The notes under the pieces are model-generated. The model saw only the letters and a program-made list of their open reading frames with translations. It was not told the DNA's origin and did no database searches. From positions 62,001 through 126,000 of the forward strand of contig BPGC01000004.1 in NCBI GenBank assembly GCA_026002835.1: DNA of 64,000 bases, in the 5' to 3' direction. The stretch comes from Candidatus Nitrosocaldaceae archaeon (GTDB lineage: Archaea > Thermoproteota > Nitrososphaeria > Nitrososphaerales > Nitrosocaldaceae). Shown here piece after piece: positions 26,819-35,232 of the stretch. The first letter of the stretch is position 1, and each line of letters begins with the position of its first letter. The translations under genes were made by a program, and so were the position numbers.

Positions 26819-26867
26819 TCAATACCCTTTAGGTATTGACTTAGATCAGAACCTATGTAGGTTCTGA
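26819..26867. repeat. Palindrome cluster A (two units)
   Basis: Two hairpins between convergent genes: TCAATACC/GGTATTGA (26819-26839) and TCAGAACCTA/TAGGTTCTGA (26846-26867). They are joined by the family spacer CTTAGA. This is one of several clusters sharing the form TCA-R-N-ACC...GGT-N-Y-TGA with compensatory changes. Confidence 0.85.
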
Positions 26868-26868
26868 C

Positions 26869-28017
26869 TTATATAATATCTAATCCTCTATTTTTAATTG
26901 AAGTTCTTTTATTACTAGTTCTTAGAGTAACATTATTTAGTTTATGTTCTATGCTTAGATTTAGATCATCTATTGTTGCTTTTAATGTATTTAATTTATT
27001 ATTGAATTGATCTAGTGAGTTTAAGATACCATTCTCTGCAATAAACTTCTTATTTAATTCCTCTAGATCATCTGCTGTTAAATCAGTAACAAGTTGAACA
27101 TTCTCTAACTGCTTATTCATATCTTGCATATCTTTAGTAAAAGCTTCAGTATTGGGAGCAACCTCTAGGTTTGGTAATTCTGGCATAGTTGGAGTTGGTG
27201 CATTACTTCCAGTAATTTGTCCAAAGAATCCAGCAATACCTTCAATTATAGATGCTAGAGGTGATAAATAAGTTTTGATAAAGTCCCAAATTGTTTTTCC
27301 AGCATTAATAAAAGCATCTCTCAAACCACCAATATTAAAGACTAAAGCAGTAACTAATGCAGATATTCCAATTAATGCTAAACCTACTGGATTTGTTATG
27401 AAAGCAGATATAGATGCAATCTTTACTGCATTAAGCATTGAAGGTATTTTAGATAATGCTCCAGTTAATCCAGTTGAACCTAATACACCATTTAGAGTTC
27501 CAATTGAGGATACAACAGTAGGAATAACACTTAATGCAAATTGTAATTTTGCTCTACTCAAATCATCCATCTTATCAGCAAGATCATCTTCTGCAGTTTT
27601 GACTTGTTGCTCTTTTACTCTTAAATCTTCTAATGCTATCTGATATTCTGCAGTATTGGTTTTACCTTCTTGCACTAATTTATTTACCTTTTCTTGAGCT
27701 CTTGCTAATGCCACTTTCTTAGCTTCTAATGCATCTGCTACTTTCTGCACTGCTATTTCTTGACTTCCTAGATTATCATAAGCATTATACAATGAAAGAG
27801 CTGAAGATGCAACTGTAGTTAAACCTAAAGCATTAGATTTTAAACTAGAAGATAAACCATTAAATGCTGATTTTAATCTTTGAGTTCTGGATTCTAGGTT
27901 AGTAGTTGAAGTATTAGTTGATTCTAACTTTTGATTTATCTTTGTTATACTCTCATTTATCTTATTAGAAGCCTCATCTTTAGCAATGAGTTTTACTAAC
28001 ACTTCTGCATTTGCCAT
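26869..28017 (-). CDS. Tail tape-measure protein (short)
   Basis: 382 residues. The first ~160 are polar and heptad-rich (coiled coil; QEKVNKLVQEGKTNTAEYQIALEDLRVKEQQVKTAEDDL). Two to three Gly/Ala/Ile-rich hydrophobic stretches follow (~170-260; TVVSSIGTLNGVLGSTG, GLALIGISALVTALVF), then a helical tail. Coiled coil plus internal hydrophobic patches is the hallmark of tape-measure proteins, whose length sets tail length. At 382 residues the predicted tail would be short. It abuts the portal gene (1-base overlap). Confidence 0.72.
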   Translation of the reverse strand: MANAEVLVKLIAKDEASNKINESITKINQKLESTNTSTTNLESRTQRLKSAFNGLSSSLKSNALGLTTVASSALSLYNAYDNLGSQEIAVQKVADALEAKKVALARAQEKVNKLVQEGKTNTAEYQIALEDLRVKEQQVKTAEDDLADKMDDLSRAKLQFALSVIPTVVSSIGTLNGVLGSTGLTGALSKIPSMLNAVKIASISAFITNPVGLALIGISALVTALVFNIGGLRDAFINAGKTIWDFIKTYLSPLASIIEGIAGFFGQITGSNAPTPTMPELPNLEVAPNTEAFTKDMQDMNKQLENVQLVTDLTADDLEELNKKFIAENGILNSLDQFNNKLNTLKATIDDLNLSIEHKLNNVTLRTSNKRTSIKNRGLDII

Positions 28018-29099
28018 TATTCAAGCACCTCATCTATACCAATAAGTTTTCTTGCTTCTTCTGGTGTGATTATCTTAAGCATAACTAATTTACTTAATTG
28101 ATCAATCTCAAACTGCTTATCTTCAACAAACCTTAGAGTAAAGTTTTGATGTCCTAGATTTTGTAAGATAGTTTTAACACAAGATAGTATTGATGTCTTT
28201 AAACTCTGTAATCTTTTCTCTACCATCTGCTTAGTTACTTTAGCACTTGCTTCAGTAAAGGATTGTTTAAGTAATAGCAAATTAAATGAGTTATTAGTTA
28301 CTAGAGTAATAATTTCTTGAGCTTTTTCTATCAAGTCTATTGCAGAAGGATCAGATGATCCCTTGAGAGTTTTTATGTCCTTAACTCCATTCATTATTAT
28401 TGAATCTCTAGTTTTAGCATCATCTAAACTATCTTTGAGAGTCTTTACATCTACTCTATCTTCAACAAGTATGATATTCTTACTTGAAATATTATCTTTA
28501 AATGACTTTAACATATAATAAAGGTTTGTCTTATAGAGATCATATACAGAAAAGGAATAAGATTTATTATTAATACTAATAGTATGAGTAACTAATAGAG
28601 GATATAACCAACTTAATTTATTATCTATTATAACATCAACACTTGGTAATGTTATTAAGATATAATCCTCATTAAACTCATATTCTTTCCCAGCATACCT
28701 AAACTTAATAGGAGTTCCATTATTATCATGTATTATTGCTGATACATTACTCATTCTTATTGATTCTAATCTTCTTGCTTCTCTATTCACATATTGAATG
28801 CTATATCCAAAGATCAATAATTCTTTAGTAACATTATTCAGATTCAAATCCCAATTCTTTATTGTCTTATTAATTAATTCTTTATCAGCAACTATCTTAT
28901 CATTTAATATTTCATCTACTACAAAATCAATATTACTTCTAATAGTTGGTTCATTAAGGTATAAATCTAATAAGTCTTTATTTGTTACATCACTAGAAGT
29001 GCCATAATAGATAGTAGTTAAATCAACACCTCTAGCATCTCCTTTATTATTATTGCCAAAAATCTTTCTTATATTTAGTTTCATGTTATATATTAACAC
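28017..29099 (-). CDS. Portal protein
   Basis: A 360-residue HK97-type portal that forms the dodecameric DNA channel. Typical elements: the N-terminal IRSNIDFVVDEILND (helix with xxAIxxxVxxI character), LLIFGYSIQYVNREARRLESIRMSNVSAII, and late-domain signals TPEEARKLIG near the C-terminus, seen in many portals. It sits divergently from the terminase operon and immediately upstream of the tape-measure gene. The family call rests on the motif pattern and virus context. Confidence 0.8.
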   Translation of the reverse strand: MLIYNMKLNIRKIFGNNNKGDARGVDLTTIYYGTSSDVTNKDLLDLYLNEPTIRSNIDFVVDEILNDKIVADKELINKTIKNWDLNLNNVTKELLIFGYSIQYVNREARRLESIRMSNVSAIIHDNNGTPIKFRYAGKEYEFNEDYILITLPSVDVIIDNKLSWLYPLLVTHTISINNKSYSFSVYDLYKTNLYYMLKSFKDNISSKNIILVEDRVDVKTLKDSLDDAKTRDSIIMNGVKDIKTLKGSSDPSAIDLIEKAQEIITLVTNNSFNLLLLKQSFTEASAKVTKQMVEKRLQSLKTSILSCVKTILQNLGHQNFTLRFVEDKQFEIDQLSKLVMLKIITPEEARKLIGIDEVLE

Positions 29100-29106
29100 T
29101 CAACAA

Positions 29107-29194
29107 AATACCCAACTGGGTATTGACTTAGGTTAGCATAATTAGGCATGCCTAACACACTTTTTACTATTATATATATGGAGAAAGTGTGTTA
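29107..29194. repeat. Palindrome cluster B and 11-bp-arm inverted repeat with 20-nt loop
   Basis: Three elements in the divergent region between portal and the + strand operon: AATACCC/GGGTATT (29107-29124), TTAGGCATGCCTAA (29142-29155), and TAACACACTTT/AAAGTGTGTTA (29153-29163 with 29184-29194). The last encloses a 20-base AT-rich loop. It has the same design as the central part of the inverted repeats at 35104-35149 and 44012-44057. Confidence 0.85.
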
Positions 29195-29265
29195 CTCATA
29201 TTTTTTTAGGAATGTTGAATTTTGATAGATAAAGTTTTTATACTTGACTTACAATTAAATATAAT

Positions 29266-29481
29266 ATGACAGATATTAGAGATCAAGGATTTTTACATCA
29301 AATGGGATTTCTTTTTATGATGGGTTGGATTTGTGCTGGTATTGGGTTTGCTATTGCAATTGGATTAAGTCTTGCAGGTATTGAAACATTTAATGCAGCA
29401 TTAATTGGTATAATAGTTGCATTTGTTATATGGCTTCTTGGAATGATAGGTTTCTTTATAAGTAGAAAGAAGAGAACTTAA
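29266..29481 (+). CDS. Viral two-helix membrane protein
   Basis: 71 residues with two hydrophobic helices (LFMMGWICAGIGFAIAIGLSLAG and AALIGIIVAFVIWLLGMIGFFIS) and a basic end (RKKRT). It is preceded by a TATA-like TTTTTATAC some 30 bases upstream. Function unknown. A holin-like or membrane-remodelling role would be speculation. Confidence 0.6.
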   Translation: MTDIRDQGFLHQMGFLFMMGWICAGIGFAIAIGLSLAGIETFNAALIGIIVAFVIWLLGMIGFFISRKKRT

Positions 29482-29524
29482 TTAAGTATGGAATAATGGT
29501 GAAAGTATGATAAAGACAGCCTTA

Positions 29525-29576
29525 ACACTACTGCTTCATAGTGTGCTATCTTTAATAAATCCTTATTAGTAAGGAT
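29525..29576. repeat. Short hairpins between viral membrane gene and operon
   Basis: ACACTA/TAGTGT (29525-29544) and ATCCTTA/TAAGGAT with loop TTAG (29559-29576). The latter is related to TAAATCCTT/AAGGATTTA at 32091-32114 and to a decayed copy near 44118. Confidence 0.65.
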
Positions 29577-29586
29577 AAAACATCTC

Positions 29587-29808
29587 ATGTTTGTTTTAAT
29601 ATACATTATGAACAAGAAAAAGGTAGAAGTTTTATGGCATGATGCTGTTAAATTTAAAAATATTGATGAATTACCCATAGTATTATCAAATATTATGATT
29701 ACTAAAGGTTATTTAATAGAAGAAAATGAACATTACATCTTATTAAAATGTAGAGTTTATTACTATATTCCTAAGTGTTTAGTGTTAAAAGTGAAGGAAA
29801 TTGTTTGA
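29587..29808 (+). CDS. Small viral hypothetical protein (73 aa)
   Basis: 73 residues starting MFVLIYIMNKKKVEVLWHDAVKF. An internal Met at residue 8 (MNKKKVEV) is an equally good start and removes the hydrophobic lead. The fold looks like a small alpha/beta protein (EHYILLKCRVYYYIPK). It is the first in a chain of overlapping genes leading into the terminase. No family recognised. Confidence 0.5.
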   Translation: MFVLIYIMNKKKVEVLWHDAVKFKNIDELPIVLSNIMITKGYLIEENEHYILLKCRVYYYIPKCLVLKVKEIV

Positions 29809-29953
29809 ACCAATAAAACTAGAAGGAGAGGAAGCCAAGAAGTTCATTGAATATGATGAAAGAGAGTTAACTAAAGAGGAGAAAGAATCTTTAAGGAAGG
29901 CATATGAGTTTTATTTAAAATATAATATAACACATGCACCCTATGATTCATAA
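29801..29953 (+). CDS. Small viral acidic protein (50 aa), TTG start
   Basis: A 50-residue reading frame opening with TTG and overlapping the preceding stop by 8 bases: LFEPIKLEGEEAKKFIEYDE then RELTKEEKESLRKAYEFYLKY. It is helical and strongly charged. Position directly before the large terminase, with overlaps on both sides, makes a small-terminase-like or packaging accessory role conceivable, but nothing in the sequence proves it. Confidence 0.45.
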   Translation: MFEPIKLEGEEAKKFIEYDERELTKEEKESLRKAYEFYLKYNITHAPYDS

Positions 29954-30131
29954 CTTAATAACATATGAAGATAAGGTATTCTTTATTGTATTAATCATTA
30001 TTATTGCTTACATTCTTACAATATTTCTTGGAAAGGAATCTGAGGAGTTGAAATTTTTAGCATTTTCTGGATTCTTTAGTTACATAGCAACTAAGATGAT
30101 CTCAAAACCTAATGTATTTACTAAACAATGA
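29934..30131 (+). CDS. Small viral membrane protein (65 aa)
   Basis: 65 residues with one strong membrane helix (VFFIVLIIIIAYILTIFLG) and a second weaker hydrophobic stretch (LKFLAFSGFFSYIATKM). It overlaps both the preceding 50-residue gene and the terminase gene by about 20 bases, so it is translated within the same operon. Confidence 0.5.
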   Translation: MHPMIHNLITYEDKVFFIVLIIIIAYILTIFLGKESEELKFLAFSGFFSYIATKMISKPNVFTKQ

Positions 30132-31329
30132 GGTGTGTAATGTGTATGATAAAATCTATAAACTCCTTGACTTTGAACCCTTTGATTATCAGAGAAAAGT
30201 TATAGAAGATAAATCTAAAAGGATTATAGTATGCTCTGGAAGGCAAGTTGGTAAATCTACTATGATCTCTATTAAAGCAATTATCTTTGCATTAAGTCAT
30301 CTTAACAGTTTAACTCTTATAACTTCTCCTTCTTTAAGGCAATCATTATTACTATTACAAAAGATAAAGGGTTATTGTAAGAATATCTATCCATTAATTG
30401 AAAAGGACTTGTCTCAAATGATAGAATTCAAGAATGGTTCAAGAATAATTAGTTTACCTTCTGGAGATGGTTCAACACTTAGAGGTTATTCTGCTGATCT
30501 AGTTATAGTAGATGAAGCAAATTTCATTAAATCTTCAGTTATTACTTCAGTATTAATGCCTATGATCTCTACTACTAATGGATACCTCTGGCTTATCTCT
30601 ACACCATATAAATTCAATCATATATTCTATCAGATTTGGGATAAGGATGATACATTTACCAAGTATCATTTTACATCATATGATAATCCATTAATCAGTA
30701 AAGAATTCCTTGATCAGCAAAGGAAAGTAATGACAAATGAGGAGTTTGAACAAGAGTATCTAGGTAAGTTTGTAAGTGAAGAGCAAGCAATATTCAGTCT
30801 ATCATTATTGAATAGATATACTATTCCTAATTTAGATAAAGAGCCTAACATTCTCTTATTGGATATTGGTGGCAAGAAAGATCAGTTAGGAGTAGTTGAA
30901 GTTTATGAAGATAAAGGGAATTTTACTATAGTAAATAGTTATGGTTTGAATGGTGATGATTATCTAGTTTTACTAAATAATTTATTAATGAAGTATCCAA
31001 GCATTAAGAAGATAATAATAGATCAAACTGGAATAGGACAAATTGCTTATGATTACTTGATACATAATTATCCAAATATTACTATAAAAGGTGTAGTATG
31101 GGATGCCAAGAACAAACTTGAAGCAGTAAGATCAATCTATAAAGCATTGAAAGAAGATAAAATAGCAATCTGTGAAATAAATACTAAATTACTAGAGCAA
31201 CTTCAATCTATTAAAGTTAGTGATAATTTAATAAAGAAAACAAATGAGAAGGATGATATTGCTTATGCTTTATTATTGTTATATGTTGAGTTGAATTCTA
31301 TTAACATTGCTTATGTTGATTTATTCTAA
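30112..31329 (+). CDS. terL: Terminase large subunit
   Basis: A 405-residue packaging motor. ATPase half: adenine-binding FDYQRKVIEDKSKR, Walker A CSGRQVGKST, Walker B LVIVDEANFI and the coupling motif LISTPY. RNase H-like nuclease half: LLLDIGGKKDQLG, KIIIDQTGIGQIA and the late NEKDDIAYALLLL with paired Asp residues. Translation may begin at an internal codon, because the first ~12 residues overlap the upstream gene. It is the best single proof that the element is a tailed virus. Confidence 0.92.
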   Translation: MYLLNNEVCNVYDKIYKLLDFEPFDYQRKVIEDKSKRIIVCSGRQVGKSTMISIKAIIFALSHLNSLTLITSPSLRQSLLLLQKIKGYCKNIYPLIEKDLSQMIEFKNGSRIISLPSGDGSTLRGYSADLVIVDEANFIKSSVITSVLMPMISTTNGYLWLISTPYKFNHIFYQIWDKDDTFTKYHFTSYDNPLISKEFLDQQRKVMTNEEFEQEYLGKFVSEEQAIFSLSLLNRYTIPNLDKEPNILLLDIGGKKDQLGVVEVYEDKGNFTIVNSYGLNGDDYLVLLNNLLMKYPSIKKIIIDQTGIGQIAYDYLIHNYPNITIKGVVWDAKNKLEAVRSIYKALKEDKIAICEINTKLLEQLQSIKVSDNLIKKTNEKDDIAYALLLLYVELNSINIAYVDLF

Positions 31330-31337
31330 ATGTATAT

Positions 31338-31571
31338 CTATTTCATAATGTGATTTATATTCTGGTTTTGTTCAAATGTTGGAGAGATCATCCATGATTT
31401 TATTTTATATTCTTTTTCTAGTTTATCAAAGAATCTTTTATCTAAGCACTTATTTGTTATAAGTTTGATGTAATTAAAATAAGTTATGTTACTTTGCCAT
31501 TCTTTAACTTCTCCATATTCTGTAAGGAATTCTTTCAAACTTTTCTTTTTTCTATTAAAGATATTTATCAT
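31338..31571 (-). CDS. Small viral hypothetical protein (77 aa)
   Basis: 77 residues, basic, MINIFNRKKKSLKEFLTEYGEVKEW at the start, no membrane segment. It follows the tail-chaperone locus on the same strand and could be a further tail-assembly factor. No homology recognised. Confidence 0.5.
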   Translation of the reverse strand: MINIFNRKKKSLKEFLTEYGEVKEWQSNITYFNYIKLITNKCLDKRFFDKLEKEYKIKSWMISPTFEQNQNINHIMK

Positions 31572-31613
31572 GGGAGTATATAGAAATTACATAAATTTAA
31601 AAATATCTAAAAC

Positions 31614-31637
31614 AATTCTAACCATAAGGTTAGAATT
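31614..31637. repeat. Palindrome C
   Basis: A 10-bp perfect stem AATTCTAACC/GGTTAGAATT with loop ATAA, between the tail-chaperone frame and the 77-residue gene. It has the same general size as the other viral palindromes but a different stem sequence. Confidence 0.7.
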
Positions 31638-31645
31638 CTAACACT

Positions 31646-32070
31646 TCAATTATCTCCATTTTCAACCCTCAAACCTTCCTCAAGACATTCCTTCATAAAC
31701 ACAAGTTCATCATAACTATAGTTATAAAGCAGATCAACTGGAGTAGTATGATAATTCTTAGCAATAAAGTGTAAGATTACTTTCAAATCTCTATCTATAC
31801 CTTTAAAAAAGTATCACTATCTTCTAAATGCATTCTTGATATTTCTGAGTATAATTGTAATAAAGTCCATTCATCAAGTGATTTTATCTCTTCAATAGAT
31901 AATCTAGGCTCAATAAGGCATTTATGAATAACTTTACATAATACATTAAGGAATTTTTCTGGTTCATCAATGATTTGTTCTTGAGAGAAATTTAAAGCAT
32001 TAAAGATAACTACTTTATTTATTGTCTTTAGTTTGAATTCTCTATCTTTTATTTTGATAATCTTTTCCAT
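31646..32070 (-). CDS. Tail assembly chaperone pair (gpG / gpGT-like) made by -1 frameshift
   Basis: The zero frame (32070-31795) encodes a 91-residue protein (MEKIIKIKDREFKLKTINK... LQLYSEISRMHLEDSDTFLKV) with the helical character of gpG-like chaperones. At the slippery heptamer a -1 shift opens a second frame of 52 residues, from 31804 to the stop at 31646-31648 (KGIDRDLKVILHFIAKNY... MKECLEEGLRVENGDN). This gives a 141-residue fusion. Overlapping G/T frames that produce G and GT proteins are a conserved feature of tailed phages and normally precede the tape-measure gene. Confidence 0.75.
31804..31810 (-). other. Slippery heptamer for -1 ribosomal frameshift
   Basis: On the minus strand T-TTT-TTA followed by AAG, 7-13 bases before the zero-frame stop. 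It fits the X-XXY-YYZ rule for simultaneous -1 slippage, and the -1 frame is open exactly from here. Confidence 0.7.
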
Positions 32071-32090
32071 ATCATATATTAACTCTTTAA

Positions 32091-32180
32091 TAAATCCTTA
32101 TCATCAAGGATTTAATATTGCTATCATAGTTCAGAACCTAGTTAGGTTCTAACATAGTTCAATACTCTTTAGAGTATTGA
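32091..32180. repeat. Palindrome cluster D (three units)
   Basis: TAAATCCTT/AAGGATTTA (32091-32114), AGAACCTA/TAGGTTCT (32133-32150) and TCAATACTC/GAGTATTGA (32159-32180). They fill the region between the divergent tail-chaperone and tail genes, ending 15 bases before the next start codon. Confidence 0.85.
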
Positions 32181-32195
32181 CATGTAATATAAGGT

Positions 32196-33155
32196 ATGAA
32201 ATTAATAACAGATCAGCATAAATTATTTGATGGAGAGGTTCAGAATGGTTGGCTAACTTCATTAATGCCATTCAAAGTAGCTTTTTTGCCAATTTCTCAA
32301 ACTTTTGCTAATGGTTCTTCTCCATTAAAGATATATGCTTATAGTAAAAGATATGATGCACCTATGCTAGTATATTACAATGGCAATTCTGGAGTAACAA
32401 AAGATATGTTTTGTGTTTTTCCTACTGAAACAATTACCCAACTTTATGGTAAATCTGATATGACTTCTGGTTCATATCCAAGATATAGAATAGATCAAAT
32501 AACCAATAATGGTTATGGTAAATTCATCAAATCAGAAGTAAGAGATGTTTATAATGATAGTGGTAATTTAATAAATGTAACTCCAAATTATGATAGTATA
32601 TTTCCCTTCTTTGAATATGAAGATGGAAGGTATCCTTGTTTATTCTTTGCTAGTTTATCATCAAGTTCATCTATACAATTTGATTGGCATGATACTACTA
32701 AAATTCATCCAAGAAAATGGAGTAATCCTTTTGGTGTAAGTGAAGTAATTTTAAAAGAACAACAAAAAATCAATTCAACTGATATTACTACTAATTATCC
32801 CTATAGATCATATATTTATGGAGTTATATGGTTAGATTATAATGCACCTTTTGAGATAGATTTTAGAGCAATGCCATCTAATACTAATGGAGTATGGATG
32901 TATGCTTTAGTTCCTTTAATAGTTCAACCAGATAAAGTTTGGGCTGCTGAGCATAGCATGACAAGATTAAGATATGAGAATGCTAAACTAGATTTTTATG
33001 ATATAACTTATCAGAATACCCATACTTCAACAAAATATCAAGTTTTTACTAACATATCAATTCCAATTAATAGTTATGAGGATACAATAATGCCTACTGC
33101 TTATATAAATGATAGTGATATAATACTAACTTTGCTTAAAGAGGTGTCTATATGA
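32196..33155 (+). CDS. Putative tail/virion protein (319 aa)
   Basis: 319 residues, Tyr/Asn/Ser-rich and beta-strand-rich, with Trp-containing segments (VQNGWLTSLMPFKVAFLP, SYIYGVIWLDYNAPFEIDF) and no membrane helix. The composition resembles tail-tip or receptor-binding proteins. It overlaps the next gene by 4 bases. The assignment to the tail is from composition and position only. Confidence 0.5.
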   Translation: MKLITDQHKLFDGEVQNGWLTSLMPFKVAFLPISQTFANGSSPLKIYAYSKRYDAPMLVYYNGNSGVTKDMFCVFPTETITQLYGKSDMTSGSYPRYRIDQITNNGYGKFIKSEVRDVYNDSGNLINVTPNYDSIFPFFEYEDGRYPCLFFASLSSSSSIQFDWHDTTKIHPRKWSNPFGVSEVILKEQQKINSTDITTNYPYRSYIYGVIWLDYNAPFEIDFRAMPSNTNGVWMYALVPLIVQPDKVWAAEHSMTRLRYENAKLDFYDITYQNTHTSTKYQVFTNISIPINSYEDTIMPTAYINDSDIILTLLKEVSI

Positions 33156-33943
33156 AGATCACTTATACTTTACCAGATGCTGTATATAAGAAAGATTACA
33201 CAGCATATACTATTAACCCAAATGAATTTGTATTATTTAAGAAGTTATTCTTATACTCAAGTAGTGATAAATTATATTTCAATGGATCAGTTTATCTTGA
33301 TGAAGGATTTGCAATAAACCCAGATGATCTATTTCTCTTTCATAAGAATGGAGGGACAATACAAATACAAGGAACTTATGCTAGTTTATCTTATTATGAA
33401 ATTTACAAGATTGTTTTACCTTTAAATGAGGGTTGGAAGTTTTATACTCATAATTCTAATTTAACTTATGATTCTGTAGAACTAACTTTAGATGATATAA
33501 ATAATTCAATACCATTGTTACCTAACACTATAGGGTATTGGCAAAATTATAGAAGTGGTGCAACTGCTTATGAAGTATTTCCTTATAAGAGTAGTTATGT
33601 CATTTATGAAAATACTTCTGGTTATGATTTGGTGTTAAATTATGGTAATAGTGAAACAGTTTCTGCATGGCTACATAATCCCACTACACCAAGATCAAGC
33701 AGAATAGTAGCATTAAGATCATCATTTATTATCCCACCAAAATCAGTATTTACTGGTTATTATGAATCTGTTAGTTATAAAGCACACCTAAGAAGGATAA
33801 TTTATGAATCTGGTTCAAACCTTTATGAATTAAATGGAACATCTGGAAGTGATCTGGATGTGTTGGTAACTGAGCAAGATGTATTTGTTCCAACTGTATT
33901 TTATTATATTAAGAGTATTGAGTTTGATATTCCAGAAATTTAA
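33152..33943 (+). CDS. Putative tail/virion protein (263 aa)
   Basis: 263 residues, again Tyr/Ser/Asn-rich and predicted mainly beta (KITYTLPDAVYKKDYTAYTI... SLSYYEIYKIVLPLNEGWKF). Its start overlaps the end of the preceding virion-like gene (ATGA), indicating co-translation. No family is recognised. A tail-fibre or baseplate component is the most natural guess. Confidence 0.5.
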   Translation: MKITYTLPDAVYKKDYTAYTINPNEFVLFKKLFLYSSSDKLYFNGSVYLDEGFAINPDDLFLFHKNGGTIQIQGTYASLSYYEIYKIVLPLNEGWKFYTHNSNLTYDSVELTLDDINNSIPLLPNTIGYWQNYRSGATAYEVFPYKSSYVIYENTSGYDLVLNYGNSETVSAWLHNPTTPRSSRIVALRSSFIIPPKSVFTGYYESVSYKAHLRRIIYESGSNLYELNGTSGSDLDVLVTEQDVFVPTVFYYIKSIEFDIPEI

Positions 33944-33951
33944 TATTAAGC

Positions 33952-34317
33952 ATGGTATCAATAAATGGAACTACAATTAAAGTATTAAATTTAACTGAAA
34001 GTAAATCAAATGCTGGTTCTCAATTCTATGAGTATGATAGTTCATTAGGAAAGATTATTCTCACTAACAAAATATTCTCAAAGAAATATGTCTGGGAGTT
34101 AACTGTAGAGGAAAGTGCATCTACACCAATAACTAATAGTATTGCTGAGATAATAGATGATGCTTTTTATAATAACAATGATCTAACCTTTGTGCTTGAT
34201 CTATCATATCATAATAGAGGAACTTATACAGTTAGAGTAAAGAGTCCTACTGTTATTAGTTATTCAACTAACCAACAAGGATTAAGGTTAATATCATTTA
34301 TCTTGGAGGAGAAGTAA
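33952..34317 (+). CDS. Putative tail component (121 aa)
   Basis: 121 residues, beta-rich, with a conserved-looking YVWELTVEESASTPIT segment and an end of the form RLISFILEEK. Its size and place between tail-like proteins and the tail-completion-like protein suggest a distal tail or baseplate part. This is unproven. Confidence 0.45.
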   Translation: MVSINGTTIKVLNLTESKSNAGSQFYEYDSSLGKIILTNKIFSKKYVWELTVEESASTPITNSIAEIIDDAFYNNNDLTFVLDLSYHNRGTYTVRVKSPTVISYSTNQQGLRLISFILEEK

Positions 34318-34318
34318 A

Positions 34319-34720
34319 ATGACAAGGGTAAACACTTTCAACACATATTTCAATCTGATAAAGAATAACCTTAATAGTGATACTTATCCTAATCTCAAGA
34401 AGATAAAGCATATCTTAAAAGGCTATGTTGAAGACTCCCAAAACTCTATAGTAATGTTCATTGATAATGAGAACTATGATAAAGATAATTCATATATTGA
34501 TAAAGAAAAGTATGAGTTGAATATTGCTTTAATCATTACTTACAAATCTAGTAAGATTGAAGATATTGAAGTTATGTATGCTATAATAGATGATCTAGAA
34601 GCATTACTAAATACTAACCAAGACTTTGCTAATAAAGGTATAATGAGTGTTGATTATGACTATGATACCAACAATAAAACACATATAGCAAGAATAAATC
34701 TAAGAGTTATGAAAGAATAA
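34319..34720 (+). CDS. Tail terminator/completion-like protein (133 aa)
   Basis: 133 residues, alpha/beta: an N-terminal helix (NTFNTYFNLIKNNLNSD), central strands (YELNIALIITYKSS), a helix with IEVMYAIIDDLEALLN and a final strand (THIARINLRVMKE). This secondary-structure order resembles gpU-like tail terminators. It starts 2 bases after the preceding stop and converges with the connector gene. Confidence 0.45.
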   Translation: MTRVNTFNTYFNLIKNNLNSDTYPNLKKIKHILKGYVEDSQNSIVMFIDNENYDKDNSYIDKEKYELNIALIITYKSSKIEDIEVMYAIIDDLEALLNTNQDFANKGIMSVDYDYDTNNKTHIARINLRVMKE

Positions 34721-34726
34721 AGTATT

Positions 34727-35008
34727 CTATATATTTAATGTTCCATAAGATTTTCTGTAGATTGTATTATATACATTCAAGAAATTCTCTGCTTCCTCTG
34801 GTTTGTAAGTTAATGAATAAAGATGACATGCATAAAACTCTATCAAATGATCTTTTAAGGTTTGACTTATAGTTGAAGGTAAATCAGCAATATCATTTGA
34901 AGTTATCTCAGTAGCAATATTAAGAAAGTCAGTTAATTGAGTATCTAAATCAGTGTTAGATGAATCAATACCTAATTTATTTTTCATACCAGTAATACTT
35001 GCTGTCAT
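34727..35008 (-). CDS. Head-tail connector (gp6-like adaptor)
   Basis: 93 all-helical residues: MKNKLGIDSSNTDLDTQLTDFLNIATEITSNDI, LKDHLIEFYACHLYSLTYKP, then EAENFLNVYNTIYRKSYG. The leading K-x-x-L-G-I-...-D-x-x-L pattern and the size match adaptors that bind under the portal. It stands alone on the minus strand among plus-strand tail genes. Confidence 0.62.
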   Translation of the reverse strand: MTASITGMKNKLGIDSSNTDLDTQLTDFLNIATEITSNDIADLPSTISQTLKDHLIEFYACHLYSLTYKPEEAENFLNVYNTIYRKSYGTLNI

Positions 35009-35068
35009 GTATTATATTACAATAGCATTATGGGCTGAAAATGTAATTTAAATATATAGGGAGTATGC

Positions 35069-35183
35069 ATCACACTTTGAAGCACTAATGCAAGGTGCTG
35101 GTTTTATCACACTTTTACCATTAATATATAATAAGCAAAAGTGTGATAACCTAAGCTAACAAATTTAGCTTAAGCTAAATTAT
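35069..35183 (+). repeat. IR-L: long inverted repeat, left copy
   Basis: The core 35086-35181 is the reverse complement of 43981-44077 with a single-base indel. Similarity, now imperfect, continues to 35069. It contains an internal inverted repeat TTATCACACTTTT/AAAAGTGTGATAA (35104-35116 with 35137-35149) around a 20-base AT-rich loop, and a 20-base perfect palindrome AATTTAGCTTAAGCTAAATT (35162-35181). A third ATCACACTTT box lies at 35069. Confidence 0.93.
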
Positions 35184-35232
35184 AAGGGTTAAAGAAAATC
35201 TTGAACATATAATAAAAATCATAATATATATT

